A DNA stretch of 64,000 nucleotides from Paenibacillus phocaeensis (GTDB taxonomy: Bacteria > Bacillota > Bacilli > Paenibacillales > Paenibacillaceae), in NCBI RefSeq assembly GCF_900021165.1, contig NZ_FCOQ01000030.1, positions 1 to 64,000 on the forward strand, in the 5' to 3' direction. A program made the position numbers and the translations under genes. Positions 7,628 to 16,684 of this stretch are shown here, piece after piece. Each line of letters starts with the position of its first letter. Position 1 is the first letter of the stretch. The notes under the pieces were generated by a model. The model saw only the letters and a list, made by a program, of their open reading frames with translations. It had not been told where the DNA came from and did no database searches.

Positions 7628-8377
7628 TTATTTTGCGTAGTAACCGCCGTCGATCGGCAACTCTATCCCCGTAATGTAGGAGGATTCGTCCGAAGCCAAG
7701 AACAGGACGCCGCTAGCGATATCCTCCGGCTTGCCCAGCCGCGGTATCGGCGTTTGGGATAGGAACCATTGCCGCATGTTCTCATCCTTGAGCAAATCGA
7801 CCGTCATCGGAGTTTCGATGTAGCCGGGATGGATGGAATTCGCACGAATATGATGCTTGGCATAATCTACGGCGGTCGCCTTTGTCAGCAGGCGGACTGC
7901 GCCTTTGCTGGCGGTGTAAGGACCTGTTCCGCTGCCGCCGGTCAATCCCGCGATCGATGAAATGTTAATGATTGAACCGCCGCCTGCCTCGATCATGTGC
8001 GGAATGACATGCTTCTGGCCCAGGAAAACGCTCGTCACATTGATCGACATAATCTTCTCCCAGTTTTCAACCGTCTGATCCAGAAACGGCGTCGAGTCGG
8101 ACACGCCCGCATTGTTAACCAGGATATCGATTTTGCCGAATTTCGCAACCGTTTCTGTCGCTACGCGAATCCAGTCCTCTTCGGAAGCGACATCTTGCTT
8201 GAAGCCGATCGCTTCGCCTCCGTTCGCCACGATCTCACGCACGACCTCCTGAAGTTTGTCCTCCTGCATATCCGTCACTGCCACCTTCGCACCTTCCTTG
8301 GCGAACAGCAACGCGTCCGCCTTGCCCATTCCACCGGCGGCTCCGGTAATGATTGCCACTTTGTTGGCCAGTCTCAT
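7628..8377 (-). CDS. SDR-family NAD(P)-dependent oxidoreductase
   Basis: 249 residues, the classical short-chain dehydrogenase length. Seen are the cofactor motif TGAAGGMG (residues 11-18), NNAG, the catalytic serine in SIINISS, the YTASK tyrosine-lysine pair near residue 153, and the family-typical HPGYIETPM and GIELPIDGGY. The enzyme oxidises or reduces an alcohol, sugar or steroid-like substrate in the cytoplasm. Glucose 1-dehydrogenase and cyclopentanol dehydrogenase are close relatives, but the substrate is not deducible. Start ATG at 8377. It stands alone, with its own AT-rich promoter. Confidence 0.88.
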   Translation of the reverse strand: MRLANKVAIITGAAGGMGKADALLFAKEGAKVAVTDMQEDKLQEVVREIVANGGEAIGFKQDVASEEDWIRVATETVAKFGKIDILVNNAGVSDSTPFLDQTVENWEKIMSINVTSVFLGQKHVIPHMIEAGGGSIINISSIAGLTGGSGTGPYTASKGAVRLLTKATAVDYAKHHIRANSIHPGYIETPMTVDLLKDENMRQWFLSQTPIPRLGKPEDIASGVLFLASDESSYITGIELPIDGGYYAK

Positions 8378-8419
8378 CAGAACACCTCGTTCCCTAAGAT
8401 TTTATTAATTGATATTTTA

Positions 8420-8447
8420 ACTATAATTTTTTTTAACAATACCTCAA
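8420..8447 (-). promoter_or_regulatory. Promoter of the SDR gene
   Basis: On the minus strand TTGAGG (8442-8447), a 16-base A/T-rich spacer and TATAGT (8420-8425), about 40 bases upstream of the SDR start. The 8400-8460 region is much richer in A/T than its surroundings. Confidence 0.5.
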
Positions 8448-8503
8448 TTAATTACATTTCGCAACCGTTTTCAGAACCTTAAAACCTCCGAATTCTCAAA
8501 TAT

Positions 8504-8536
8504 AAAAAGGAGCCCCCCTGGTCAGAGTTGCTCCTT
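8504..8536 (-). terminator. Rho-independent terminator after the GH78 genes
   Basis: Minus-strand AAGGAGC (8530-8536) pairs with GCTCCTT (8507-8513), followed by TTTTTAT. It ends the rhamnosidase operon. Confidence 0.75.
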
Positions 8537-8550
8537 CAAAAATCAGAATA

Positions 8551-10953
8551 CTATGATAGGAAAGCCGATTCGGAAAAGTTGCCTCCCTTGGGATAATAAC
8601 GCTCAATTCTGCCGGACCAGCGAACGGTAAAGGGGATTCCCGCAGGTACCTTCCCCCATATGGAGAACGTATCCCCGCTACGACTCCAGGCCACCGATAC
8701 TACGCCTGTCGGGGTATACACCTCTCCGCTCATCGCTTCCAGGTTTAACGGATCAGGCTCGATGACCAGCTCTGTCCAGCCTGGTTTGGCGGCTCTTACC
8801 CCGAGCAGACAATGGGTAAATTCATATAGCGGGAGGGCGCTCCACGCATGACAATCGCTGCGCGGCTCCCAGGGGGTCTCGGGCAACGTCGTGATGTTAA
8901 GCGGCAGCAAGTCGCTCCACAGTTTGAAAAGTTCGATCGTCCGATGGTACAGTCCAGCCCTCTCCAAAGCCCGGAACAAGAAGAAGGACATAGAGAAGGA
9001 GCACTTCAACACTCCCGGTTCGTCCAAAGCCGCAGTCATGACCCGTTTGGCTCGTTCTTCCTCGCAAAGACCGGCAAGTACGGCCCATAGTTGCGCATGT
9101 TGGCTGTACTGCTCAAATTGGGGGCCCTCCCGGTACATCCCTTTTTCCTCGGACCAGCATAAGCGTTCAACCGCCTCCAGAATGATATCCGAACGATCTT
9201 TATATTCCTCACCAACCTGGCTGCGTCCCGTAGCCGCATTCAACTCGGCTCCTGCCTGCAGCGCAGCGGCATAGATCAGGTTATGGATCGTTGAGGGCCC
9301 CGTTTTACAGGCGGAAGGCTCCCCTTCTTGCCATTCCGGCACCCAGTCGATATATTCCCAATAACCGATTCGTTCGATGAGTCCGCTCACGCCGATCCGC
9401 CGGTCAAACCACTCCAAAATGGTATCGACAGTAGGGCGGTAACGCCGAACCAGCCTGTGATCGCCGGTTTGCCAATAATAATCGCGCAGCATAAATATAA
9501 AGTGTAGAGAAAAGGACGGGATAATCTGCCCCACCGCGCTTGGAAACCGATCCTGCGTAATTCCTTCCGGGAGCAAAGAGCTATGGAAATCCTCCAAAGC
9601 TTTCTGCACAAGTCCCGTATCGCCCCCTACGCTATACGTGAACAGCGCCTGCAGCCGGGTATCCATAATAAACTGCATTTGCTCGTAATAAGGACAATCC
9701 TCATAAGTCTCATGCATGCACAACTGCAACGTTCGAAGGCTGATCCGCCATAATGAATCGATCCAAGCCGTCGGTGAACTTACGAACGATTTCGCTTCGA
9801 GCGGATAGGCGCTCTCTCTGAACCAGGGGCGCTGAAGGAGCAGCGGCTGATCGGCCGTTCGCACTTCGATTTGAATAAAGCGGAAAGCCCTCAACCAGAA
9901 CGGCTCATAGATCTCGGATCTTCCCGACGGATAATAAACGTCCGCATAGCCTTTGAGCATGCCATTAACGGCATCATCGCGAACCGTATTGGCCTTTTCG
10001 TGCCCGGGTTGAAAGTATCGCTCCGCATATCGAATCGTAACGCAAGCACCGCCGCCTTGATCCATCGGATAAGCAGGGTAACCCGTCGTCAATTCGCCCG
10101 CATCAAGCTCAATGACGGCCGTCGTATACGGCGGTACTTCCACTGTGCCGTTCCGATCCGCCAGTTGATCGAAACTCAGTGCGAAAACACCGGTCTGCTG
10201 AATCGGCATCTCGCGGACAAACTCGCGATGTTTCTCATACAGCAGAGGAATAGGTCGTCTGACAAGGGGAAGTTGCGGCACGATAAACAGCGGATAAGCG
10301 TCATCCCTGCCTAAACACGGTTCCGCCACTTCCGCCGGGCTCCAGTTCCCGCCGGGGTTTGGAGAGCTTTTCCACTGTTCAGGGATTCGAGCAGCCTGCA
10401 CCCTTTCCGCAAACGCCCCCATGAATATCGTGTACTCCTCGTCCGAATGAACAGTAATTGCATCATCTACGGACACAAGCCATTCCGCCACCCCGGTATC
10501 CAGATTTGCCGTTACCTCTCCTTCCCTATTCTTGCAAAGACCGCTTACCGCGAGTCTCGGGCCCACAGGCAACGAGGCAATCGTAAACAACGGCTGTTCG
10601 CTTCGTTTCGGATCATTGATCATGTACGTATTCAGCGACCATACTTGAACGGCAAAAATATTAAGTCCGGCCTTTAGATAAGGGGCGACGTCAATCGTCT
10701 CATAATAGTGCCGCCAGCGGTCTCCCCTGCAGGGACCGGAAAGTACGGGCCGGCCGTTGATCCAGAGGCGGTATCGACTGTTTGCACTGATCGACAACTC
10801 CAGAGATTCAGGTTCGTCCAGATGAACAACTAACCGATAATAGATGAATCGGTTTTCCTTCAGCTCCGGCGTCAGTCCCTTTTGTTCATAGGCCTCTCTT
10901 GACGGTTTAATCCAATATGCGCCTGACAGGTGGCAAACCTCAGGGTTGATCAT
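8551..10953 (-). CDS. Alpha-L-rhamnosidase-type glycoside hydrolase (GH78), second copy
   Basis: 800 residues without a signal peptide, so cytoplasmic. Order: N-terminal beta domain with a carbohydrate-binding look (NSRYRLWINGRPVLSGPCRG), the concanavalin-like rhamnosidase domain with ELDAGELTTGYPAYP, the (alpha/alpha)6 catalytic barrel from about residue 390, and a C-terminal beta domain. Catalytic acids are visible in DCPYYEQ as Asp419, Glu424 and Asp431, with the D, D+5, D+12 spacing of GH78, although the usual arginine is replaced by tyrosine. It removes terminal rhamnose from imported oligosaccharides. ATG 10953 has AAGGAGG 5 bases upstream and overlaps the previous gene by 14 bases, implying translational coupling. 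Paralogue of the gene at 10940. Confidence 0.88.
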   Translation of the reverse strand: MINPEVCHLSGAYWIKPSREAYEQKGLTPELKENRFIYYRLVVHLDEPESLELSISANSRYRLWINGRPVLSGPCRGDRWRHYYETIDVAPYLKAGLNIFAVQVWSLNTYMINDPKRSEQPLFTIASLPVGPRLAVSGLCKNREGEVTANLDTGVAEWLVSVDDAITVHSDEEYTIFMGAFAERVQAARIPEQWKSSPNPGGNWSPAEVAEPCLGRDDAYPLFIVPQLPLVRRPIPLLYEKHREFVREMPIQQTGVFALSFDQLADRNGTVEVPPYTTAVIELDAGELTTGYPAYPMDQGGGACVTIRYAERYFQPGHEKANTVRDDAVNGMLKGYADVYYPSGRSEIYEPFWLRAFRFIQIEVRTADQPLLLQRPWFRESAYPLEAKSFVSSPTAWIDSLWRISLRTLQLCMHETYEDCPYYEQMQFIMDTRLQALFTYSVGGDTGLVQKALEDFHSSLLPEGITQDRFPSAVGQIIPSFSLHFIFMLRDYYWQTGDHRLVRRYRPTVDTILEWFDRRIGVSGLIERIGYWEYIDWVPEWQEGEPSACKTGPSTIHNLIYAAALQAGAELNAATGRSQVGEEYKDRSDIILEAVERLCWSEEKGMYREGPQFEQYSQHAQLWAVLAGLCEEERAKRVMTAALDEPGVLKCSFSMSFFLFRALERAGLYHRTIELFKLWSDLLPLNITTLPETPWEPRSDCHAWSALPLYEFTHCLLGVRAAKPGWTELVIEPDPLNLEAMSGEVYTPTGVVSVAWSRSGDTFSIWGKVPAGIPFTVRWSGRIERYYPKGGNFSESAFLS

Positions 10954-13357
10954 CAAGGCCTCCTTGTCCGCGAGTGTCCGTTATGTCCGGCATCTTGATC
11001 ACGGTAGTGTATTCCCCTCCGGACTCGATCCGGACCGATTGCCCGTCAGGCAATCGGAACGTGCAGGGGACATGCTCCGGCCATTTGGCGTATAAATGAA
11101 ACTGCGACTGTTCCAGCCGCCATGCCACATCGACGGCCCCCTGCGAAGTCATCACCCGTCCGGCAGCACGGTTCAGTTTGCCTATTCGGGGCTGCATGAC
11201 GATTTCGCCGAACCGGGGAGCCGCCGCCTTCACGCCAAGCGTCTCCGCGGCATACTCATAAACGGGAACCGAGCCCCAGGCGTGGCAATCACTGCGCTGG
11301 CTGACCGTGTCTTCCATCCAGGTCGTCAAGTTTTGTCCTGCCATCCCCCTCCACGGTTCAAGCAAATCGTAAACCTCTTCGTACAAGTCCACTTCGGCCA
11401 AGGCGCGGAACAAATAGAAAGCCATCGCAAACGAGCAGGGCACAAAAGCCGGATTATCCAGCGAGATTTTCATGGCCTGTCTGGCCTCTTCTCCCGTCAT
11501 CGTTTGGCTGAGCACCGCCCAGATCTGGGCATGCTGACTGAACAATTCGATTCCAGGACCATCGGTGTACACCCCGTTCAGCGTTGATGACCTGCAGTGG
11601 GCTCTCACCGCCTCACGCATTTGCTGCGCACGATCGCGGTACTCCGCGGACAGACCTGCCCTACCCACATAAGCCGCCAGTTCCGCCGCCAACCCGAGCG
11701 CATACGTATACATCAAATTATAGACGGTCAAAGGTCCGTCCTTGGCCGCTTCGGGCACACCGAAATCTTCCTTCCAGCGATCCGCCCAATCGACAAACGA
11801 CCAATATCTCGGGTTGATAGCTCCAACCAAACCGCGGTCATCCCTTAACCGGTGAAAATAACCCAGTACCGCGTCAACACCCGGCAAATACCGCTTAACC
11901 AGTTCCCTGTCACCCGCGAACATCATATGGTCATAAAGCATCATGATCCAGTACAACGAGAAACCCGGTATAACCTGTGGCGTCATGGAAGGATATCTCG
12001 ATTGCGTTAACCCTTCTGGAAGAAGCGAGCTATGAAAATCAAACAACGTTCTCCGGGCTAATCGATCGTCCCCGGATAAGTAATAGGTGAACAGGATTTG
12101 CGACCGCGTATCCATCACATATTGCAGCTGCTCGTAGTACGGACAATCCTCGTAGGTCTCATGCATACAGCGTCTTAACGTGCGAACGCTGATGTCCCAT
12201 AACTTCGCTTCACTTGGGTCGGAGGATTGGTAGGAAGCCTTGACCTCCAGCGGATACCCGGTTTCCCTGTAAGTGAACCGGTGCAGGGTCAACGGCTCCG
12301 CCCCCGTTCGGATTTCCAAGCGGATATAACGAAACGTCCGAAACCAGAACGGTTCGTAATGTTCCGTTAAACCCGGGGAGCCCATGCCGATTCCCGCGGG
12401 TCTGTACACATCCGCATCCCCGTACAAATCGCCGTGGGCGCTATCTGTCCGGTCTCCCTTGTCGCGCAGCCAAGGAATCTCCACCGGTTCATTCTCATAG
12501 CATTCCGAGCAGATGAACCGGATCTCGGAATCCTTCCCGCCGCTTAACAACAGTTCCGGATATCCGGTCGTCAATTCGCCCGCATCAATATCTACGACCG
12601 TGCTTGTGTTCTCCGGCAGGACCAACGGTTGATCGTTGCTTAACAACAGTTGCCAACCGGTCGCATGGCCGGATGATTGAAGACGCGAGACTCCCGTGAA
12701 CCTTTGCAGCTTCTCATATAAGAACGGAATCGGACGTTCCCGCAATTCCCACGGTTTCAATGTACCGTGTTTGATATCGAAGGTATAGGGTACGGCTTGA
12801 ATCCAATCCTTCGCCGCATAGTCGGTCTCCGTCCAGCCGAAAGGCCGTTTGCAGCCATTAACGGATTCCGTAATGCCAAGAAACTGCGTATAAACCCCTT
12901 GTGAAAGAACGATCGCTTCATCCTTCAGACAGAGCCAAGATTCATCGCTATGTGCCCGGGTGATCTCACGCTTAGCCTCATCAAAGACCGCTGCATGCAC
13001 ATATAGCCCCGGCAACCGCGTGCGCCATACGGACTCGTTTCCTCCTCCCGCATAGGGATACCGCAATACTTGAACGGCTAGCACGTTGGTCCCTTTGACT
13101 AGCTCATTGTGAACATCAATGGAATCATAATACCAGGTAAAACGATCCCCTTTGCACGGCCCTCTGCCGATCAGCTTTCCATTCAGAAACAAGCGATACC
13201 GGCTGTCCGCGGAAATCCGAATCGTGCACTGATCGCCGCAACGATCCAATTCGAACGTTTTGCGAAAATAAACAAATTTCCCCGTGCCGTTCTCATCCTC
13301 AGCAGTCCAATCTGGATGCCAGATCCACTGCGCTTCTTCTTCCCATGCTGGACTCAA
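10940..13357 (-). CDS. Alpha-L-rhamnosidase-type glycoside hydrolase (GH78), first copy
   Basis: 805 residues, no signal peptide, same architecture as its downstream paralogue. The N-terminal jelly-roll contains ADSRYRLFLNGKLIGRGPCK and IDAGELTTGYPELL, followed by a helical catalytic barrel with YEDCPYYEQLQYVMDTR (Asp404, Glu409, Asp416) and a C-terminal beta domain. The two copies share these landmarks but differ widely elsewhere, so they probably split substrates, for example different linkages in rhamnogalacturonan or rhamnan fragments. I choose the TTG at 13357 because AAGGAGG lies 8 bases upstream of it. The frame could also open at 13378, but that would place the ribosome site inside the gene. 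It lies 23 bases after the permease stop in the same operon. Confidence 0.86.
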   Translation of the reverse strand: MSPAWEEEAQWIWHPDWTAEDENGTGKFVYFRKTFELDRCGDQCTIRISADSRYRLFLNGKLIGRGPCKGDRFTWYYDSIDVHNELVKGTNVLAVQVLRYPYAGGGNESVWRTRLPGLYVHAAVFDEAKREITRAHSDESWLCLKDEAIVLSQGVYTQFLGITESVNGCKRPFGWTETDYAAKDWIQAVPYTFDIKHGTLKPWELRERPIPFLYEKLQRFTGVSRLQSSGHATGWQLLLSNDQPLVLPENTSTVVDIDAGELTTGYPELLLSGGKDSEIRFICSECYENEPVEIPWLRDKGDRTDSAHGDLYGDADVYRPAGIGMGSPGLTEHYEPFWFRTFRYIRLEIRTGAEPLTLHRFTYRETGYPLEVKASYQSSDPSEAKLWDISVRTLRRCMHETYEDCPYYEQLQYVMDTRSQILFTYYLSGDDRLARRTLFDFHSSLLPEGLTQSRYPSMTPQVIPGFSLYWIMMLYDHMMFAGDRELVKRYLPGVDAVLGYFHRLRDDRGLVGAINPRYWSFVDWADRWKEDFGVPEAAKDGPLTVYNLMYTYALGLAAELAAYVGRAGLSAEYRDRAQQMREAVRAHCRSSTLNGVYTDGPGIELFSQHAQIWAVLSQTMTGEEARQAMKISLDNPAFVPCSFAMAFYLFRALAEVDLYEEVYDLLEPWRGMAGQNLTTWMEDTVSQRSDCHAWGSVPVYEYAAETLGVKAAAPRFGEIVMQPRIGKLNRAAGRVMTSQGAVDVAWRLEQSQFHLYAKWPEHVPCTFRLPDGQSVRIESGGEYTTVIKMPDITDTRGQGGLDDQP

Positions 13358-13380
13358 GGCTTCGGCCTCCTTCCTCAAAC

Positions 13381-14202
13381 TTATTCTTTGACACTGCCCG
13401 ATGCGACGCCTGAAATGATCCGTTCCGAGAAAATGAAGAACAGAATCAGAATAGGTATAGTCGCCAAAACGGAAGTGACTAGCGCGCTATCCATGCTAAG
13501 CAGTATATTTGAAGTGTATTTCATCACCGCCAGCGGAATCGTCTTGACGGCGTCATTTTGGAGCAGGATGAGCGGTAGAAAGAATTGGTTCCAGACGCTG
13601 ACGGACAGGATAATGCACATGCTAACTATGACCGGGGAGGCAAGCGGGAACATGATGCGATAGAAGATCTTCCACTCTCCCGCGCCGTCTATGCGTGCGG
13701 ATTCGCTCAAGGCTTGCGGCAAGCCCGCAAAAAAGTTGGTCAATAGAAGCACTGGCATGGATATGCCGGCCGACAGGACCAGGATGACGCTCCAAAGCGA
13801 ATTGATCAGGCCCAAGTTTTTGATAATCAAAAATACGGGAATAATTCCAAGCTGTACCGGGAACATCAATCCAACCAAAAAGTAAAGCATCAAGCCTTGC
13901 TTGAATTTGAAGCTGTAACGACCCAGACCGTAGGCCACCATGGAAGCCACGACGATAATAATGGCCAACGTCATCACCAAAATGAACACACTGTTCCATA
14001 TGTTGGTGCCAAAATGACCTTCGCGAAACACTTTCACATAAGCGTCCAATGAAAGGGACTTCGGCCATCCAAGCGTGTTGGACAACAGATCCTGCTTGGT
14101 CCGAAACGAATTCAAGACCAAATACCCAAGCAGAAACAGCGTGAAGAGGGAATAGATCCAAAAAATCACCTTTGTCACGTATAATCTCTTCATGTCTCTC
14201 AT
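13381..14202 (-). CDS. Carbohydrate ABC transporter permease (MalG/UgpE type)
   Basis: 273 residues with six membrane helices. The cytoplasmic EAA-type loop that contacts the ATPase is seen as ALSESARIDGAGEWKIFYRI. It forms the membrane channel of a sugar importer together with the permease encoded immediately upstream; only one base separates the genes. The start has GGAGGAG 7 bases upstream. No ATPase is encoded in this module, so it presumably uses a shared MsmX-type ATPase encoded elsewhere, as is common for family CUT1 importers in Bacillota. The likely substrate is a rhamnose-containing oligosaccharide, inferred from the two GH78 genes downstream. Confidence 0.9.
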   Translation of the reverse strand: MRDMKRLYVTKVIFWIYSLFTLFLLGYLVLNSFRTKQDLLSNTLGWPKSLSLDAYVKVFREGHFGTNIWNSVFILVMTLAIIIVVASMVAYGLGRYSFKFKQGLMLYFLVGLMFPVQLGIIPVFLIIKNLGLINSLWSVILVLSAGISMPVLLLTNFFAGLPQALSESARIDGAGEWKIFYRIMFPLASPVIVSMCIILSVSVWNQFFLPLILLQNDAVKTIPLAVMKYTSNILLSMDSALVTSVLATIPILILFFIFSERIISGVASGSVKE

Positions 14203-14203
14203 T

Positions 14204-15127
14204 TTAGTGCTCCTCCTTCTGATAGGATAATTTCAGTTGAAGAAGAGCGACGAGGAAGATGATCGCAAACATGACACACGCAATGGTTGTGCCCATACCT
14301 ACGGAATTGCTGCCTACCGTGCCGCCCATCGCGCCGTTCGTACCGAAGGTGATCCGGTAAAAGAACAACGTCATGACGTCCATTTTATTATCGATGCCAC
14401 CGCTGACGCCTCCAAGCAAATAGCTAAAGTCAAAGAGCGTCATAGCGGCGATATAGCTTATCACTGCAATATTTAGAATACTTGAACGGATCTGCGGGAT
14501 GATCACCGAGAAGAATCTTCTCCAATAACCGGCTCCATCCAGATACGAGGCTTCCATGACCTCATCGGACAGCATTTTCATCGCAGCGACAAAATAGATC
14601 ATACTGAATCCTACGCCCGCCCAAGCGTTAATTATAAACAAAGTAAAAATTTCATAGCCCGGCACGCCCAACCAATTTCGCACATGGTCGCCAAGTCCGA
14701 CCATCGTCAGCAGTTTGTTAAAAATCCCAATGTTCTGATCCAATACGAGCGTGGCCATAAATACAATGACGCTTGTCGTGATAAATTGCGGCGCAAAGAT
14801 CATCGTTTGAAAAAAACGGTACCCTTTCACCTTCGAGTAGATCACATAGGCGAAATAGAGCTGGATCGGAATAAGCACACCTACGTTAAGCACAACGAGA
14901 ATCGCGTTATGCTTGAGCGCATTCAGAAACTGCCGTTTCAGTTCTGGATTCGTAAAGAGCTCCACATAGTTTTGAAACCCGACAAAAGTGCTTGACCCGA
15001 ACCCGTTCGAATGAAAAAAACTGAGTTGCACGGCGGACAGAATCGGATACACCACGAAAACCGAATAAAGCACAAATCCCGGAATAATAAACCAGATAAA
15101 GGGTCGTTTTTTTAACCACAGCAGCAT
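14204..15127 (-). CDS. Carbohydrate ABC transporter permease (MalF/UgpA type)
   Basis: 307 residues with six membrane helices and the EAA loop EVMEASYLDGAGYWRRFFSV. The N terminus is LLWLKKRPFIWFIIPGFVLY. I choose the ATG at 15127, which has GGAGG 7 bases upstream; the frame extends to 15163 but those codons fall in an intergenic hairpin. It pairs with the downstream MalG-type permease. The hairpin at 15151-15178, between the binding-protein gene and this one, probably lowers permease expression relative to the binding protein. Confidence 0.9.
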   Translation of the reverse strand: MLLWLKKRPFIWFIIPGFVLYSVFVVYPILSAVQLSFFHSNGFGSSTFVGFQNYVELFTNPELKRQFLNALKHNAILVVLNVGVLIPIQLYFAYVIYSKVKGYRFFQTMIFAPQFITTSVIVFMATLVLDQNIGIFNKLLTMVGLGDHVRNWLGVPGYEIFTLFIINAWAGVGFSMIYFVAAMKMLSDEVMEASYLDGAGYWRRFFSVIIPQIRSSILNIAVISYIAAMTLFDFSYLLGGVSGGIDNKMDVMTLFFYRITFGTNGAMGGTVGSNSVGMGTTIACVMFAIIFLVALLQLKLSYQKEEH

Positions 15128-15150
15128 GTATTTCCCTCCATTTAAAGAAA

Positions 15151-15178
15151 GACGGTTAAGCATCGAGGCATAACCGTC
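15151..15178 (-). terminator. Intercistronic hairpin (attenuator or mRNA-stability stem)
   Basis: GACGGTTA (15151-15158) pairs with TAACCGTC (15171-15178), followed on the minus strand by TTTCTTT. It lies between the binding-protein and permease genes of one operon, so partial termination or 3' protection of the upstream message is likely. Confidence 0.6.
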
Positions 15179-15189
15179 CGTTCATTACG

Positions 15190-16479
15190 TTATTTTGTCC
15201 GGAGCAGCGCTTCTTCCATGATGTCCGCCGCTTCCTTCCCATCGATTTGCGAGGTCAGCAGTTTGGGCATCACCTGTTGCATGAAGATATCGGTAAGTTT
15301 CACATTTTCCGTCGAAAGATCCGTCAGCACGGAATAGATATTCAAGCCCAGTGAATCAAATGCGCTTAACTCCTTCACAGCCTCGTCTCTTGGGGTAATA
15401 TCCTGCATGATAGGGACGGCTCCCGTTTCTTTTTCAAACAGCTGTTGAGCTTCCTGGCTAGCCAAAAACTTGACATACTCCGCCGCTTCATTCGGATGTT
15501 TAGTTGCAGCTGAAACCGCATACGTTGTGGCGTTGCTGAAGCTTTGCGGCGCGATCCGTTGCCCTGTCTCACTAGGAATATAGAACCTGCCCAGATTCAA
15601 GCCGGCGCCAACAAAAGTCGGATCGTTCCAAGTCCCGTCAGCCATCATCGCTGTATTCCCATTGGTGAAAGCAAGCTGGGCGCCGGCATTGTCTACAGAT
15701 GCCAAATCTTTAGTGAAATAACCTTTATCGGCAAAATCGCGGATCGTTTGGAACGCTTTGACAATGCCAGGATCTTGGAAGGTGCCCGTACCGTCATTAA
15801 GCTTTGACAATGCCTCCTGAGCTGTGGCAGGCAGCATGGCAAAGGCAATCCAGGCTCGTTCGAACTCGCTTTTTCCCGGTACGCTGAATGGCGTGATTCC
15901 CGCCTTTTTCAAAGAGTCGGCCAGTTGTACAAATTCATCAAACGTCTTCGGAGCCTCCAGCCCTTGTTTCTCAAACAAGTCTTTGTTGTAGAAGATTAAT
16001 TGCGAGTCCATGAATGCCGGAGGCGATGCATACAGTACGCCGTCAATCGTCGCATATTCCAAAGCGCTCCCATCATAACGCTGGGTATCCAGGCTGAAAT
16101 TGTTCAGCGGGAGGAGTGCGCCGCTTTCCACGTACAACTTCATCTTCGGCGTCTTGTTACCCTGAACATAGAATACGTCCGGTAACGAGTTGCTTTTGAC
16201 TGCCGTATCAATCGCCGTTTCTGTGCCTGAATATTGGTAATCCAATTTAATGTTCGGATGCTTTTCTTCAAACGCCGCATTGATAGCCTTAAAGGCTGGT
16301 TCAAATGACGATTGATTCGCCTGGTCGCCCCAAACGGTTAGGGTTACCTGTCCGGAGGCATCCTTGCCGTTGGCGCCGTCCGCTGCTTCATTGCTCTTGC
16401 CGCCTCCGCAAGCACTTAAGACAAGCATAGCAGCTACCGTAGCGCCAACAAGCACTCTGTTCAAAGCTTTGCTCTTCAT
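15190..16479 (-). CDS. Extracellular sugar-binding lipoprotein (ABC importer, family 1)
   Basis: 429 residues. A lipoprotein signal peptide ends at LVLSACGGG, so the mature protein is anchored to the outer face of the membrane by cysteine. The mature part has the family 1 solute-binding pattern: VTLTVWGDQANQ near the start, VFYVQGNKT, DSQLIFYNKDLFEKQGLEAP and NTAMMADGTW. It captures an oligosaccharide for the two permeases downstream. ATG 16479 follows AAAGGGGA by 8 bases; the TTG at 16497 would add residues before the signal peptide. First gene of the importer operon, after the terminator of the kinase/regulator unit. Confidence 0.9.
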   Translation of the reverse strand: MKSKALNRVLVGATVAAMLVLSACGGGKSNEAADGANGKDASGQVTLTVWGDQANQSSFEPAFKAINAAFEEKHPNIKLDYQYSGTETAIDTAVKSNSLPDVFYVQGNKTPKMKLYVESGALLPLNNFSLDTQRYDGSALEYATIDGVLYASPPAFMDSQLIFYNKDLFEKQGLEAPKTFDEFVQLADSLKKAGITPFSVPGKSEFERAWIAFAMLPATAQEALSKLNDGTGTFQDPGIVKAFQTIRDFADKGYFTKDLASVDNAGAQLAFTNGNTAMMADGTWNDPTFVGAGLNLGRFYIPSETGQRIAPQSFSNATTYAVSAATKHPNEAAEYVKFLASQEAQQLFEKETGAVPIMQDITPRDEAVKELSAFDSLGLNIYSVLTDLSTENVKLTDIFMQQVMPKLLTSQIDGKEAADIMEEALLRTK

Positions 16480-16608
16480 TGATGAATCCCCTTTCAAACC
16501 GCTATATTTTCTTTTCAGGTACTATCTTACCTTCCCACCGCTTCTCTACTCCATGTACATTGTTTTGCGATTGATGCCACTTTTTTCGAGATAAATTCAA
16601 TCTGCGCA

Positions 16609-16637
16609 CAAAAAAGCCGGAACCTATCATTCCGGCC
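16609..16637 (-). terminator. Rho-independent terminator after the response regulator
   Basis: GCCGGAA (16616-16622) and TTCCGGC (16630-16636) form a perfect stem followed by T6 on the minus strand. It separates the regulator operon from the importer operon. Confidence 0.85.
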
Positions 16638-16684
16638 AAAGAAGATGCCATATTTTTCGAAATGGCTTTCATTTTTTTAGATGA

